A stretch of DNA of 43,764 bases from an uncultured Eubacteriales bacterium (GTDB taxonomy: Bacteria > Bacillota > Clostridia > Saccharofermentanales > UBA5734): assembly GCA_903919045.1 (NCBI GenBank), contig CAIXGU010000254.1, forward strand, positions 1 through 43,764, given 5' to 3'. A program made the translations under genes and the position numbers. This document shows, in pieces, positions 32,926 through 41,727 of the stretch (the first letter of the stretch is position 1; each line of letters opens with the position of its first letter). The notes beneath the pieces were generated by a model. It was not told where the DNA came from. It worked only from the letters and a program-made list of their open reading frames with translations, and searched no databases.

Positions 32926-35547
32926 ATGCGGCATGGGCTCCGGCACACGGGAGCCACCCAGTCGATTATACCTCACGAGAGCCCCGAAAGGGGCCGGGGG
33001 CGCGGCCGGACGATCCACGTCGCACCCCACGCGCACGTCGATCTCGCCTGGTACTGGACCCGGGAGGAGACGCGGCCCCTCCTCCGGGACATCTTCGACG
33101 GGGCCCTGCTGCCCCTGATGGAGGCGGACCCTGCGTTCCGCTTCACGCAGGACCAGGCCTTCCTCTTCGAAGAGCTCCAGGCCATCCTTCCGCCCGATCG
33201 CTGGGAGCGGCTCCGCTCGCTCGTCGCGGAGGGGCGCCTCGAGCCGGCCGGGGGCCTCTACGTGCAGCCGGAATTCGCGGAGCCCTGCGGGGAGAGCCTC
33301 GTGCGGCAGCTCCTCTACGGACGCCGCTCCTTCGAGGCGATGTTCGGCCGAACGGTCGACTGCCTCTGGAACGTCGACTCCTTCGGCCAGACGTCCCAGC
33401 TCCCGCAGCTCGCCCTGCAGAGCGGTATCCGTCGCATGGCTTTCATGCGCGGCATGCCGTCCGACGAGGCGGCGGAGGCGCCGACGGAATTCCTCCTGCG
33501 CGGCCCGGACGGCTCCCGGATCCTCTGCCACTGGATGGCGGGCACGTATTTCATCGGCCGTCATGGACCGATCGCGGAGAAGCTGGCGCTCCTCTCCTCG
33601 AAATGCACGACGGATGCGCTCCTCCTTCCGTTCGGCGGGGACCTGTACCGACACCGCCAATCCGCCCGGGAGATCGCCGCGCTCGTCGAGGACGCCGCGC
33701 GGGCCGCCGGGGTTCCGTTCCGGGAGGTCCGCGTCTCCACGGCTTCGGCGTTCTTCGACGATGTGGAGGCCTCCGCGGACTCGGGGTCCGCGGCCCTCCC
33801 GGAACGGGCGACGGACCTCTCCGTACCGCTGCACCTGCAGGATCTCCGAGGCACCTTCGCGAACCGGATCAGCCTCAAGCTCGCGAACCGCCGCGCCGAG
33901 CGCGCGGTCCTCGCCGCCGAGGCGCTGCTCGCGCTCCTGGGCGGCGACGCGGCGGAACTGGACCCGCTGTGGAAAGAAGTCCTCTTCTGCCAGTTCCACG
34001 ACATCCTGGGAGGCAGCTGCATCGATGCCGTCGCGGAGGATGCCGCGACGCGGCTGGCCGAGGCGGAGGCGTCGGCGGTGAGCCTGATCGGAAGGCGGCT
34101 CGGTGCCCGGGAAGGCGGACCCTTCCTCTCCGTCCTGAATCCGTCCGCCGCACGAATCGCCCCCATCCGGGCGGAGGCTTCCTTCCCGAAGGGCGCATTC
34201 TCCGGAGGCTTCGACGCCGTCGGGGAGGACGGCCCGCACCCCTGCGCCCTCTCGTCCCTCGAACGGCATGCCGACGGCTCCCTCGCCCGCGCGCAGGTGG
34301 AATTCATGGCTGCACTGCCTCCCTGGTCGGTCCGGAGCTTCCGGCTGGTCCCCGCCGCGACGTCTCCCGCCGCTCCGGTAGCGGAAGGCCCTCCGGTCCT
34401 GGACAACGGCATCCTGCTCGTGGAGATCGATCCGTCGACCGGGGATCCGCAGCGCATCCTCCACCGGCCTTCCGGACGCGAACTGCTCGACGGTCCCGGC
34501 AATCTCCTGCGCTTCGAGGAGGAGTCGGATCCCGACCTGGAGGGGCGGATCGGCTCCATCGGCCGGTGGGCGGAAGACGGCGAGGCCATTCCGGAGAGGG
34601 TCCTGCAGGGCGCCTCGCCGTCAGGCGCCTGGGTCTCGGTCCGGAAGCGCGTCGACGGGTGCCTCGTCGAGAAGGAGATCCGCCTCATGGCAGGAGAGGA
34701 CCTCGTGCGCTTCACGACGGCGATCGAGGTCCTGGACCGGCGGAACCGGCTCGTCTGGACGGAGTTCGCGGTGCGGGGCGCCCGCGCCGCGCTCCATGCG
34801 GTGCCGTTCGCCATCCTGGAGCGCCCCGACGGTCTCTTCCCATCGGAGCATGCCGCGGGCTTCGCCGTCGATGGGGGCGTCGTCGCCGTGCTGGACCAGG
34901 GCACCTGCGGTCGACGGACCGCGGAAGGACGAATCGGGACGGCTCTCCTGCGCACGATCGCCGACTTCAGGGACTACCGGGCCATGCGCGCCGCCAACGG
35001 CTTCGCAGGAGAAGCGGCCGGCGACTGCACGAAGGCGGCCGAGGTGGGACGCCATGTCTTCCGCTACGCGCTGGCGTTCCGGACCTCGAAGGCCGGAATG
35101 GCGGCGGCGGGCCACGCCTTCAACCACCAACCCTTCGCGTTCCAGTGCACGGAGGAGCGCACGGCGGAACTCTGGACCGGTGCGTCCGAGGGGTTCCTCG
35201 TCACCTCCCTCCGGCCGGCCGACGGATCCGCGGTCCTCCTCCGGGGCTACGAGACGAACGGTGCCGGCGGCACGTCTTCGCTCTCCTTCGCGCGGCGACC
35301 GGTCGCCTTCGAGGCGGCCCCTCTGCTCGAAGTTCCCGCCGGTCATCGGACGGAACGGGACGCGGGGCCGGGCGACCCGGTCCCGGATCCGACGGGGATG
35401 CTCTATGCATTCGACGTGGCGCCCTTCGGGATCCGGACCTTCCGGTTGGTCCCGCACGCCAGCGGCACGTCGGAGTACCGTCCTTCGGGGGAAAGCGGTA
35501 CGATGGGAAATGGACCGGGAGCGGACCTCGCCGGTCCCGAAGCATGA
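32926..35547 (+). CDS. GH38 alpha-mannosidase
   Basis: This protein, about 873 residues from the ATG at 32926, has clear GH38 motifs. APHAHVDLAWYW holds the zinc ligands (H37, D39). WNVDSFGQTSQLPQ carries the nucleophile D151. FCQFHDILGGSCIDAV is the conserved histidine-aspartate segment of the middle domain, and the C-terminal 450 residues are the beta-sandwich region. GH38 removes alpha-linked mannose with a zinc-assisted retaining mechanism. There is no signal peptide, so it is cytosolic. The start is doubtful: residues 1-29 are arginine-rich and unlike the family, which normally begins right at the strand before APHAHVD, yet no in-frame ATG, GTG or TTG lies closer. It precedes the GH172 gene by 10 bases. 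Confidence 0.9.
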   Translation: MRHGLRHTGATQSIIPHESPERGRGRGRTIHVAPHAHVDLAWYWTREETRPLLRDIFDGALLPLMEADPAFRFTQDQAFLFEELQAILPPDRWERLRSLVAEGRLEPAGGLYVQPEFAEPCGESLVRQLLYGRRSFEAMFGRTVDCLWNVDSFGQTSQLPQLALQSGIRRMAFMRGMPSDEAAEAPTEFLLRGPDGSRILCHWMAGTYFIGRHGPIAEKLALLSSKCTTDALLLPFGGDLYRHRQSAREIAALVEDAARAAGVPFREVRVSTASAFFDDVEASADSGSAALPERATDLSVPLHLQDLRGTFANRISLKLANRRAERAVLAAEALLALLGGDAAELDPLWKEVLFCQFHDILGGSCIDAVAEDAATRLAEAEASAVSLIGRRLGAREGGPFLSVLNPSAARIAPIRAEASFPKGAFSGGFDAVGEDGPHPCALSSLERHADGSLARAQVEFMAALPPWSVRSFRLVPAATSPAAPVAEGPPVLDNGILLVEIDPSTGDPQRILHRPSGRELLDGPGNLLRFEEESDPDLEGRIGSIGRWAEDGEAIPERVLQGASPSGAWVSVRKRVDGCLVEKEIRLMAGEDLVRFTTAIEVLDRRNRLVWTEFAVRGARAALHAVPFAILERPDGLFPSEHAAGFAVDGGVVAVLDQGTCGRRTAEGRIGTALLRTIADFRDYRAMRAANGFAGEAAGDCTKAAEVGRHVFRYALAFRTSKAGMAAAGHAFNHQPFAFQCTEERTAELWTGASEGFLVTSLRPADGSAVLLRGYETNGAGGTSSLSFARRPVAFEAAPLLEVPAGHRTERDAGPGDPVPDPTGMLYAFDVAPFGIRTFRLVPHASGTSEYRPSGESGTMGNGPGADLAGPEA
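32965..32970 (-). promoter_or_regulatory. Perfect -10 box for the GNAT gene
   Basis: The complement of ATTATA reads TATAAT, a perfect -10 hexamer, rare in such GC-rich DNA. Transcription would start near 32958 and leave a leader of about 63 bases. No convincing -35 lies 16-18 bases upstream. The box falls inside the annotated 5' end of the GH38 gene on the other strand. Confidence 0.45.
32981..32994 (+). promoter_or_regulatory. GAAA-capped hairpin near the GH38 5' end
   Basis: GCCCC-GAAA-GGGGC is a perfect 5-base-pair stem with a GNRA tetraloop, located 22 bases before the first family-like codon of GH38. If translation starts at 32926 it is coding sequence; if the true start is later it is leader structure. 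Confidence 0.3.
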
Positions 35548-35557
35548 GGTGGGACGC

Positions 35558-36637
35558 ATGGATGCCTGCAACGGACCGGACCTCGGCCTGACGAACCTGA
35601 GCCGTCTGTCCACGGCGCGGACGCGCTCGATCAGTCCGGAAAACCGCAACGGCGGGAAGGGAGAGGGCGGCCGGTCGACCGACGGCACGGGCGCACGCTT
35701 CGCACGGGACCTCGGCGTCGGGTGGAAGATCTCCCCGAGCCTCGTCGTCGGACCGGGCGAGCGCATCGACATCGCGGACGCCGAGGGCGAGGGCGTCATC
35801 CAGCACATCTGGATGACCCCGACGGGCCGTTGGCGGAACACGATCCTCCGATTCCACTGGGACGGGTCCCCGTCCCCCTCGGTGGAATGCCCGATCGGCG
35901 ACTTCTTCGCCTGCGGCTGGGGCGAGTTCGCGCCGCTGGTGTCCCAGGCCGTCTGCGTGAACCCGGGCAGCGCCTTCAACTGCTATTGGCCCATGCCCTT
36001 CCGGAAGGGGTTCCGCATCGAAGTCGAGAACCGCGACGACGAGCCGATGGTCCTCTTCTACCAGATCGATTTCGCGTTGACCGACGTTCCCGGGGACGCG
36101 GCCTATTTCCACGCGCAGTTCCGGCGCTCGAACCCGCTGCCCTATGCGGTGCCGCACACGATCCTCGACGGCGTGCGAGGCGCGGGCCAGTACGTCGGGA
36201 CCTACCTCGCGTGGGGGTCGAACAGCGACGGCTGGTGGGGCGAAGGCGAGGTCAAGTTCTATCTGGACGGCGACGAATGGCCGACGATCTGCGGGACCGG
36301 CACGGAGGACTACTTCTGCGGCTCGTACAACTTCGAGGACAAACGCATCCGCCAATACCGGGAGTTCTGCACGCCGTATGCGGGGCTCCCGCAGGTCCTC
36401 CGCCCCGACGGGGTCTATCGGTCGCAGCAGCGGTTCGGCCTGTACCGCTGGCACATCCCCGATCCGATCCGGTTCGCCTCGGACCTGCGGGTGACGGTCC
36501 AGGCGCTGGGATGGCGCAGCGGCGAGCGCTACCTTCCCCTGCGGGACGACATCGCCTCGACGGCCTTCTGGTACCAGACGCTTCCTGCGGCCCCGTTCCC
36601 TCCGCTCGGCAGCCGGGACGACCTCGAGGTCGTCTGA
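35558..36637 (+). CDS. GH172 (DUF2961) glycoside hydrolase
   Basis: The 359-residue protein has the DUF2961 signatures now classed as GH172. They are GEGVIQHIWMTPTG, CPIGDFFACGWGE, a NPGSAFNCYWPMPF core strand, WGEGEVKFYLDGDEWPTICG and GTGTEDYFCGSYNF. E229 or E231 in GEGE and E250 in GTGTEDY are the likely catalytic pair by analogy to characterised members. GH172 enzymes are active on alpha-fructofuranosides (difructose anhydrides) or alpha-D-arabinofuranosides and assemble as trimers or larger. A GAGGTGGG site precedes the ATG. There is no signal peptide, whereas several described members are secreted or periplasmic. It follows GH38 by 10 bases, so co-transcription is likely. The substrate in a mannosidase context is unclear. 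Confidence 0.9.
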   Translation: MDACNGPDLGLTNLSRLSTARTRSISPENRNGGKGEGGRSTDGTGARFARDLGVGWKISPSLVVGPGERIDIADAEGEGVIQHIWMTPTGRWRNTILRFHWDGSPSPSVECPIGDFFACGWGEFAPLVSQAVCVNPGSAFNCYWPMPFRKGFRIEVENRDDEPMVLFYQIDFALTDVPGDAAYFHAQFRRSNPLPYAVPHTILDGVRGAGQYVGTYLAWGSNSDGWWGEGEVKFYLDGDEWPTICGTGTEDYFCGSYNFEDKRIRQYREFCTPYAGLPQVLRPDGVYRSQQRFGLYRWHIPDPIRFASDLRVTVQALGWRSGERYLPLRDDIASTAFWYQTLPAAPFPPLGSRDDLEVV

Positions 36638-36683
36638 GCGCCGCCCTCTATGGACGCGGAAGGGGCGCCGGACCTCTCGCCTT

Positions 36684-37559
36684 TCAGCGCCGTCGGGTCA
36701 CGCCGCCGACGCGCCGGTACTCGCGCGGGCTGTACTCCATCTCCCGCTTGAAGAACCGCGAGAAATAGAACTCGTCCGCGAACCCCAGCCGCTCCGCGAC
36801 CTCCTTCACCGGGAGGTCCGTGAGCAGCAGGAGCTTCGCGGCGCGCTGCACGAGCTGCGCGTGGACATACTGGTTCAGCGTGATGCCGGTGTCGCGCCGG
36901 TAGGCGCGGGCGCAGGCCGTCTCGGACAGGCCCAGCGCGCGGGCGACCGTCGCGGCCGAGAGACACGCGTCGAGATGCGCCGCGACGTAGTCGTGGAGCC
37001 GGCGGTACTTCGTGGCGAGGCTCATCCGGGAGCCGACGTCGGGAAGGAAGGCGCGGACGAACCGCGCGACCGTCTCGTGCACGACGCCCTGGAAGGCGAG
37101 GATGTCGGCGGCCTCCACGCCCCGGAACGAGGCGAGGAGCCGGTCGAGGAGGTCCTGCGGCAGGGGGAGTTCGAGGACGCGGGAGACGCCCTCGAAGAGG
37201 TCGAAGCCGGAGAAGCTGGCGGTGAAGTGGAAGTAGAACTTCTCGATCCGCCCGGCCGTGCGCAGGTCCACCCGGGTGTACGAAGGGATCAGGTACATGC
37301 GGCCCGGGACGAGGTCGACCCGGCCGTGCTCCGTGTCGAGCCATCCCGCGTCGGCCACCATGCAGTAGAGGCGGCTGAACGGGGAGGAGACGCCGTACCG
37401 GTTCCAGGAGAGGTCGCCGCGGAAGTAGCCGTGGTCGAACATCTCGATCTGCAACTGATTCACATAGGCCGTGAACATCTCGTTGCGGGCGATCCCGTGG
37501 GTGTCGATGCGGGACAGCCCGTCCTGCTTCAGGGCCTCCTGCTTCGTACGTCCGTCCAT
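36684..37559 (-). CDS. AraC-family transcriptional regulator
   Basis: The 291-residue protein has an N-terminal cupin-like effector domain (about 25-130, with DLVPGRMYLIPSYT typical of sugar-responsive members). The C-terminal AraC DNA-binding domain has two helix-turn-helix units, SAATVARALGLSETACARAYR and EVAERLGFADEFYFSRFFKR. I chose the ATG at 37559, with GGGAGGT seven bases upstream. A GTG at 37580 would lie almost at the predicted transcription start. It is divergent from the fucose isomerase gene and probably regulates it in response to fucose or a related sugar. It converges with the GH172 gene across 46 bases. Confidence 0.92.
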   Translation of the reverse strand: MDGRTKQEALKQDGLSRIDTHGIARNEMFTAYVNQLQIEMFDHGYFRGDLSWNRYGVSSPFSRLYCMVADAGWLDTEHGRVDLVPGRMYLIPSYTRVDLRTAGRIEKFYFHFTASFSGFDLFEGVSRVLELPLPQDLLDRLLASFRGVEAADILAFQGVVHETVARFVRAFLPDVGSRMSLATKYRRLHDYVAAHLDACLSAATVARALGLSETACARAYRRDTGITLNQYVHAQLVQRAAKLLLLTDLPVKEVAERLGFADEFYFSRFFKREMEYSPREYRRVGGVTRRR

Positions 37560-37591
37560 GGTCCGCACCTCCCGGGGCACGCCCCTCTTCC

Positions 37592-37658
37592 TTGATAGCG
37601 CGAATGCATCCTTGCGTCAATCCCGTCCATGTTTCGCCCTGCCGCAGGTGGGTACAAT
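37592..37658. promoter_or_regulatory. Divergent promoters between the araC-type gene and fucI
   Basis: On the minus strand TTGACG (complement of 37615-37620) and TATCAA (complement of 37592-37597) are 17 bases apart, a plausible sigma-A promoter with a start near 37585. On the plus strand TACAAT (37653-37658) is one base from a consensus -10 but has no -35, which fits an activator-dependent promoter for fucI. Neither site is demonstrated. Confidence 0.5.
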
Positions 37659-37733
37659 GAGGCTGGAATGGTGCCTGTCGGCGCGCGGGAGGGTCCGCGC
37701 CCGCCGCTTCGTCCATGTTGCAGGAGGTACGGG

Positions 37734-39569
37734 ATGGCTGCCGGGAAGACGACGAAGATGCCCGCGACGGAAGGCCCTGCGCCGGCGAACCGGCTGATCG
37801 GGCGCATGCCGCGAATCGGGATCCGCCCCTGCATCGACGGGCGGCGCGAGGGCGTGCGCGAGTCGCTCGAGGAGCGGACGATGGGGATGGCCCGCCAGGC
37901 GGCGGCGCTGATCTCGACGACGCTGCGGCACGCGAACGGTCTGCCCGTGGAGTGCGTGGTCGCGGAGACCTGCATCGGCGGCGTGGCGGAGGCGGCGCGC
38001 TGCGCGGACCTGTTCGCGCGGGAGAACGTGACGGCGACGCTGTCGGTGACGCCGTGCTGGTGCTACGGCACCGAGACGATGGACATGGACCCGCTGACCG
38101 TGAAGGCGGTGTGGGGCTTCAACGGGACGGAGCGACCCGGCGCGGTGTACCTCGCGGCGGTCATGGCCGCGCACGCGCAGCGGAAGCTGCCGGCGTTCGC
38201 GATCTACGGGCGCGACGTGCAGGATGCGGACGACACGCGGCTGCCGGACGACGTACGGGAGAAGATCCTGCTGTGGGCGAAGGCGGCGCTGGCGGTCGGC
38301 ACGATGCGCGGCAAGTCGTACGTGAACATCGGCGGCCCCTGCATGGGCATCGCGGGGTCGGTGGTCGACCCGCAGCGGTTCCAGGAGACGTTCGGGCTCC
38401 GCACGGAGTGGCTGGACCAGGTCGAGATCGAGCGGCGCATCGCGCGGGGGATCTACGATCCGGCCGAGTTCCTCACGGCGAAGGCGTGGCGGGCGGCGAA
38501 GTGCCCGGAGGGCGTCGACATCAACGTCGGGCAGAAGTACGCGCACACGCGGGCGCAGCTGGACGCGGAGTGGGACCGGGTGGTCCTGCAGACGATGGTC
38601 ATCCGGGATATCCTGGTGGGCAACCCGCGGCTCGCGCAGCTGGGCTTCGGCGAGGAGGCGCTCGGCCGCAACGCGATCGCGGGCGGCGTGCAGGGGCAGC
38701 GGCAGTGGACGGACCACTTCCCGAATCACGACTTCTCGGAGGCGATCCTGAACTCGTCGTTCGACTGGACGGGGATCCGGGAGCCGTACATCCTCGCGAC
38801 GGAGAACGACGGGCTGAACGGGATGGCGATGCTGTTCGGGCACCTGCTGACGGACCGCGCGGCGGTTTTCGCGGATGTGCGCACGTACTGGAGCCCGGAC
38901 GCGATCGCGCGGGTGACGGGATGGACGCCGACGGGCGCGGCCTCGGGCGGGCTGATCCACCTGATCAATTCGGGGGCGGCGGCGCTCGACGGGAGCGGCG
39001 CGATGCACGACGAGGGCGGAAAGCCCACGATGAAGCCGTTCTACGCGATGACCGGGAAGGACGCCGACGCCTGCCTCAAGGCGACGAAGTGGTGTCCGGC
39101 GGACGTCGGCTACTTCCGCGGCGGCGGGTTCTCGTCGCAATTCGAGACCAAGGCCGAGATGCCGGTGACCATGGTCCGCCTGAACCAGGTGGAGGGCGTG
39201 GGGCTGGTGCTCCAGCTCGCGGAAGGGAAGACGGTCGCGCTGCCGGGGCTGATCAGCCGCAAGCTGCAGGACCGCACGAGCCCGACCTGGCCGACGACGT
39301 GGTTCGCGCCGCGGACGACGGGGCAGGGCGCATTCACGGACGTCTATTCCGTCATGGCGAACTGGGGCGCGAACCACGGGGCGTTCTGCTACGGGCACAT
39401 CGGGTCGGAGCTGATCGCGCTCGCGAGCATGCTGCGCATCCCGGTGGCGATGCACAACGTGCCGGTCGAGCGCATCGTGCGCCCGCACGCCTGGGCCGCG
39501 TTCGGCACGACGGAGACGGAGTCCGCGGACTACCGCGCCTGCGCCGCCTACGGGCCGCTGTACGGCTGA
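37734..39569 (+). CDS. fucI: L-fucose isomerase
   Basis: The 611-residue protein follows the E. coli L-fucose isomerase along its whole length. Matching segments are [40 protein letters not shown] (with E357 and D359 near the Mn site), [28 protein letters not shown]-like [20 protein letters not shown] and [20 protein letters not shown]. It converts L-fucose to L-fuculose, and often D-arabinose to D-ribulose, using Mn in the cytosol as the first step of fucose catabolism. AGGAGGT lies five bases before the ATG. A fuculose kinase and aldolase are not in the window. It heads an apparent operon with a URO-D-family gene and an SGNH esterase, and is divergent from the AraC gene. Confidence 0.96.
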   Translation: MAAGKTTKMPATEGPAPANRLIGRMPRIGIRPCIDGRREGVRESLEERTMGMARQAAALISTTLRHANGLPVECVVAETCIGGVAEAARCADLFARENVTATLSVTPCWCYGTETMDMDPLTVKAVWGFNGTERPGAVYLAAVMAAHAQRKLPAFAIYGRDVQDADDTRLPDDVREKILLWAKAALAVGTMRGKSYVNIGGPCMGIAGSVVDPQRFQETFGLRTEWLDQVEIERRIARGIYDPAEFLTAKAWRAAKCPEGVDINVGQKYAHTRAQLDAEWDRVVLQTMVIRDILVGNPRLAQLGFGEEALGRNAIAGGVQGQRQWTDHFPNHDFSEAILNSSFDWTGIREPYILATENDGLNGMAMLFGHLLTDRAAVFADVRTYWSPDAIARVTGWTPTGAASGGLIHLINSGAAALDGSGAMHDEGGKPTMKPFYAMTGKDADACLKATKWCPADVGYFRGGGFSSQFETKAEMPVTMVRLNQVEGVGLVLQLAEGKTVALPGLISRKLQDRTSPTWPTTWFAPRTTGQGAFTDVYSVMANWGANHGAFCYGHIGSELIALASMLRIPVAMHNVPVERIVRPHAWAAFGTTETESADYRACAAYGPLYG

Positions 39570-39607
39570 GCGAAGACCGGCGCGGCGCGCTCGGAAAGGA
39601 ACGACCG

Positions 39608-40747
39608 ATGGAACGGAGATCCTTCCGGAAGACGATCCGAAGCCCCTGGCCCGGCAGGATGACCGGGCGCGAGCGCTTCCGCCGGCAGATGCACTTCCAG
39701 CCCGTCGACCGCTCCTTCCACATGGAGTTCGGGTACTGGGAGGAGAACTATGCGGAGTGGGGGATGCTCCGCGACAACGGCATCCGCGCCGAATGGCAGG
39801 CGAACCGGTTCTTCGGGTTCGACCCCATCGAGGTCGTCTCGGGCGCAACGTTCCTGAAGCCGGCCTTCCGCGAACGCGAGGCGGGGCGAACGGAAAACGG
39901 GCGCATCCTGCTCATGAACGGCGACGGCCTGCTCGCCGAGATCCCGGCCGACGGCCACAGCTCGATCCCGCACTACCTGAAGCCGACGGTCGCGACGCCG
40001 GAGGACTGGCGGCGCGTGAAGAAGGAGCGGTTCGATCCGGACCACCCCGGCCGCAAGGTCGACGTCGCCGCGCTGCAGGCGCTGCATGGCCCGGACGAGG
40101 CGCGGGACTACCCGCTCGGCGTCGACTGCGGGTCCATGATCGGGCGCATCCGGGACATGCTGACGTTCGAGGGCGTCTGCTTCGCGTACGCCGACGAACC
40201 GGCGATGCTCGAGGACATGGTGGAGACCTGTTGCGTGCTGGTCGAGCGGTTCCTGGACCAGGTGCTGCCGCACTTCCGGTTCGACTACGCGAGCGGCTGG
40301 GAGGACATCTGCTTCAACAAGGGCCCGATCCTGCCGCCGTCGTTCTTCCGGGATGTCGTGAAGCCGCGGTACCGGCGCATCCGGGACAAGCTGGAGAAGC
40401 ACGGCGTCGACGTCTGGTACACCGACTGCGACGGCGACGTCCGCCCGATCCTGCCGCACCTGATGGATGGGGGCATCAACTGCCTGTTCCCGTTCGAGGT
40501 GAACTCGTGCGCGCATCCGGGCGAGCTGCTGGCGGAATACCCGGAGCTGCGGATCATGGGCGGCGTGGACAAGATCGAGCTGGGCAAGGGCCCGGCGGCG
40601 ATCGACGCGTACCTCGAGACGCTGGTGCCGTGGGTGGAGCGAGGCGGGTACATCCCGTTCTGCGATCACCGCTGCCCGCCGAACGTCAGGGAAGAGGACT
40701 ACCTGTACTACCTGGACCGCAAGAAGGCGCTGTTCGGGATGGGATGA
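39608..40747 (+). CDS. Uroporphyrinogen decarboxylase-family protein (URO-D fold)
   Basis: The 379-residue protein has the URO-D TIM barrel: TGRERFRRQMHFQPVDR at the start, LGVDCGSMIGRIRDMLTFEG, ASGWEDICFNKGPILPPSFF, KHGVDVWYTDCDGDVRPILP, and RIMGGVDKIELGKG. The relatives are less like HemE than like corrinoid methyltransferase-type members (MtaA/MtbA clan), and FCDHRCPPNV near the end offers Cys/His metal ligands. URO-D-like genes are common in sugar clusters of Bacillota and their function there is unsettled. It lies 38 bases after fucI, with GGAAAGGA before the ATG, so a link to deoxysugar metabolism is possible but unproven. Confidence 0.85.
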   Translation: MERRSFRKTIRSPWPGRMTGRERFRRQMHFQPVDRSFHMEFGYWEENYAEWGMLRDNGIRAEWQANRFFGFDPIEVVSGATFLKPAFREREAGRTENGRILLMNGDGLLAEIPADGHSSIPHYLKPTVATPEDWRRVKKERFDPDHPGRKVDVAALQALHGPDEARDYPLGVDCGSMIGRIRDMLTFEGVCFAYADEPAMLEDMVETCCVLVERFLDQVLPHFRFDYASGWEDICFNKGPILPPSFFRDVVKPRYRRIRDKLEKHGVDVWYTDCDGDVRPILPHLMDGGINCLFPFEVNSCAHPGELLAEYPELRIMGGVDKIELGKGPAAIDAYLETLVPWVERGGYIPFCDHRCPPNVREEDYLYYLDRKKALFGMG

Positions 40748-41580
40748 GATCCACGGGCAGGCAGGCAGTGAAACGGGAGGAGACGGACATTCTGAGGGAC
40801 TTCGGGCAGGAGAAATTCGACGTCGTCATCCAGGCGGGTCAGTCGAACAGCGAAGGTTCTGGATTCGGCGATGCGTCGACCCCATTCACGCCGGAGGAGA
40901 GGATCTGGTTCCTCCAGGGGGACATGACCCTATCCCAGGCGGCCGAGAAGGTCGAAGGAAACCGAGTGGTGGGCAACTTCTCGCTCGCCTTCGCGGAGCG
41001 CTATATACAGGAAGGCATGCTTGCGGAAGGCAGGAAGCTGATGATCCTTCGGGCCGCCGTCGGAGGGACCGGCTTCTCGGACCATCGATGGGGACCCGGA
41101 GACGATCTGCAGAAGCGGATGATCGACATGATCGCCGCTTCCTTGGGCTTGAACGGCGAGAACCAGGTCGTCGCGATGCTCTGGCATCAAGGCGAGACGG
41201 ATGCCTACAATCAAGTGGACATCCGGACGCACTACGGGAATCTGGCCACGCTCGTCCAACGGACCCGGGAGGCATCCGGAATCGAAGACCTCCCCTTCCT
41301 CGCGGGAGATTTCGTCGAGGACTGGAAGAAGGACAATGCTGCGATCAGCCTTCCGATCGTGAGTGCCATGCGGACCTTCTGCGTCGATGCAACAGCCGCA
41401 GGATTCGTGGAATCGACAGGCCTGCTGTCGAACGATGAAGCGATCCACGACGGGGATACGATCCATTTCTGCAGGGAGTCGCTCTACAAGCTGGGCAGAC
41501 GATACTTCGCCCGGTACCAGCGGATCGTCGCATGCCGGCAGGAGAGCCGCGACCTCTCGGCGACGAGTTCGGAAGACTGA
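40744..41580 (+). CDS. SGNH/SASA-type carbohydrate esterase
   Basis: The 278-residue protein belongs to the sialate O-acetylesterase-like (SASA) SGNH hydrolases. VVIQAGQSNSEGSG holds S34, LRAAVGGTGF is block II, MLWHQGETDAY (H148 onward) block III, and DTIHF supplies D238 and H241. It should remove acyl groups from sugars. There is no signal peptide, so it would act in the cytosol. I use the ATG at 40744, which overlaps the previous stop codon; a GTG at 40768 is possible. Codon use looks less GC-restricted than in fucI and the URO-D gene (more GGA, GAA, AAT, CAA), which may mean a later arrival in the cluster. Confidence 0.88.
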   Translation: MRSTGRQAVKREETDILRDFGQEKFDVVIQAGQSNSEGSGFGDASTPFTPEERIWFLQGDMTLSQAAEKVEGNRVVGNFSLAFAERYIQEGMLAEGRKLMILRAAVGGTGFSDHRWGPGDDLQKRMIDMIAASLGLNGENQVVAMLWHQGETDAYNQVDIRTHYGNLATLVQRTREASGIEDLPFLAGDFVEDWKKDNAAISLPIVSAMRTFCVDATAAGFVESTGLLSNDEAIHDGDTIHFCRESLYKLGRRYFARYQRIVACRQESRDLSATSSED

Positions 41581-41599
41581 TTTCGGGCGCCCCGGCTTC

Positions 41600-41627
41600 C
41601 TTCGCGGGCGATTTCGCCTTCACGAAG
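41600..41627 (+). terminator. Weak hairpin after the SASA gene
   Basis: CTTCG (41600-41604) pairs with CGAAG (41623-41627) around an inner GGCGA-TT-TCGCC stem. It lies 20 bases after the stop codon and before the DUF362 promoter. There is no U-run, so intrinsic termination is uncertain. Confidence 0.25.
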
Positions 41628-41663
41628 CGGATTCTGCCGCTGGAAGGGGTCCGCGCCTCCTCC

Positions 41664-41692
41664 TCGACTCTTCGCCTCCGGCACGGTATCAT
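41664..41692 (+). promoter_or_regulatory. Candidate sigma-A promoter for the DUF362 gene
   Basis: TCGACT (41664-41669) and TATCAT (41687-41692) are exactly 17 bases apart, with four and five matches to consensus. Transcription would start near 41699. AAGGAGG then lies about 11 bases before the ATG at 41728. Confidence 0.45.
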
Positions 41693-41727
41693 CGGACCGG
41701 ACAAGCTCCGAAGGAGGATCCGGGACG

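Noticed and set aside
36638-36669. Possible terminator hairpin between GH172 and the AraC gene
   Set aside because: The stem needs two bulges and no U-run follows on either strand.
37560-37580. GTG start for the AraC regulator
   Set aside because: It would lie within a few bases of the predicted transcription start, and the ATG at 37559 has a better-spaced GGGAGGT.
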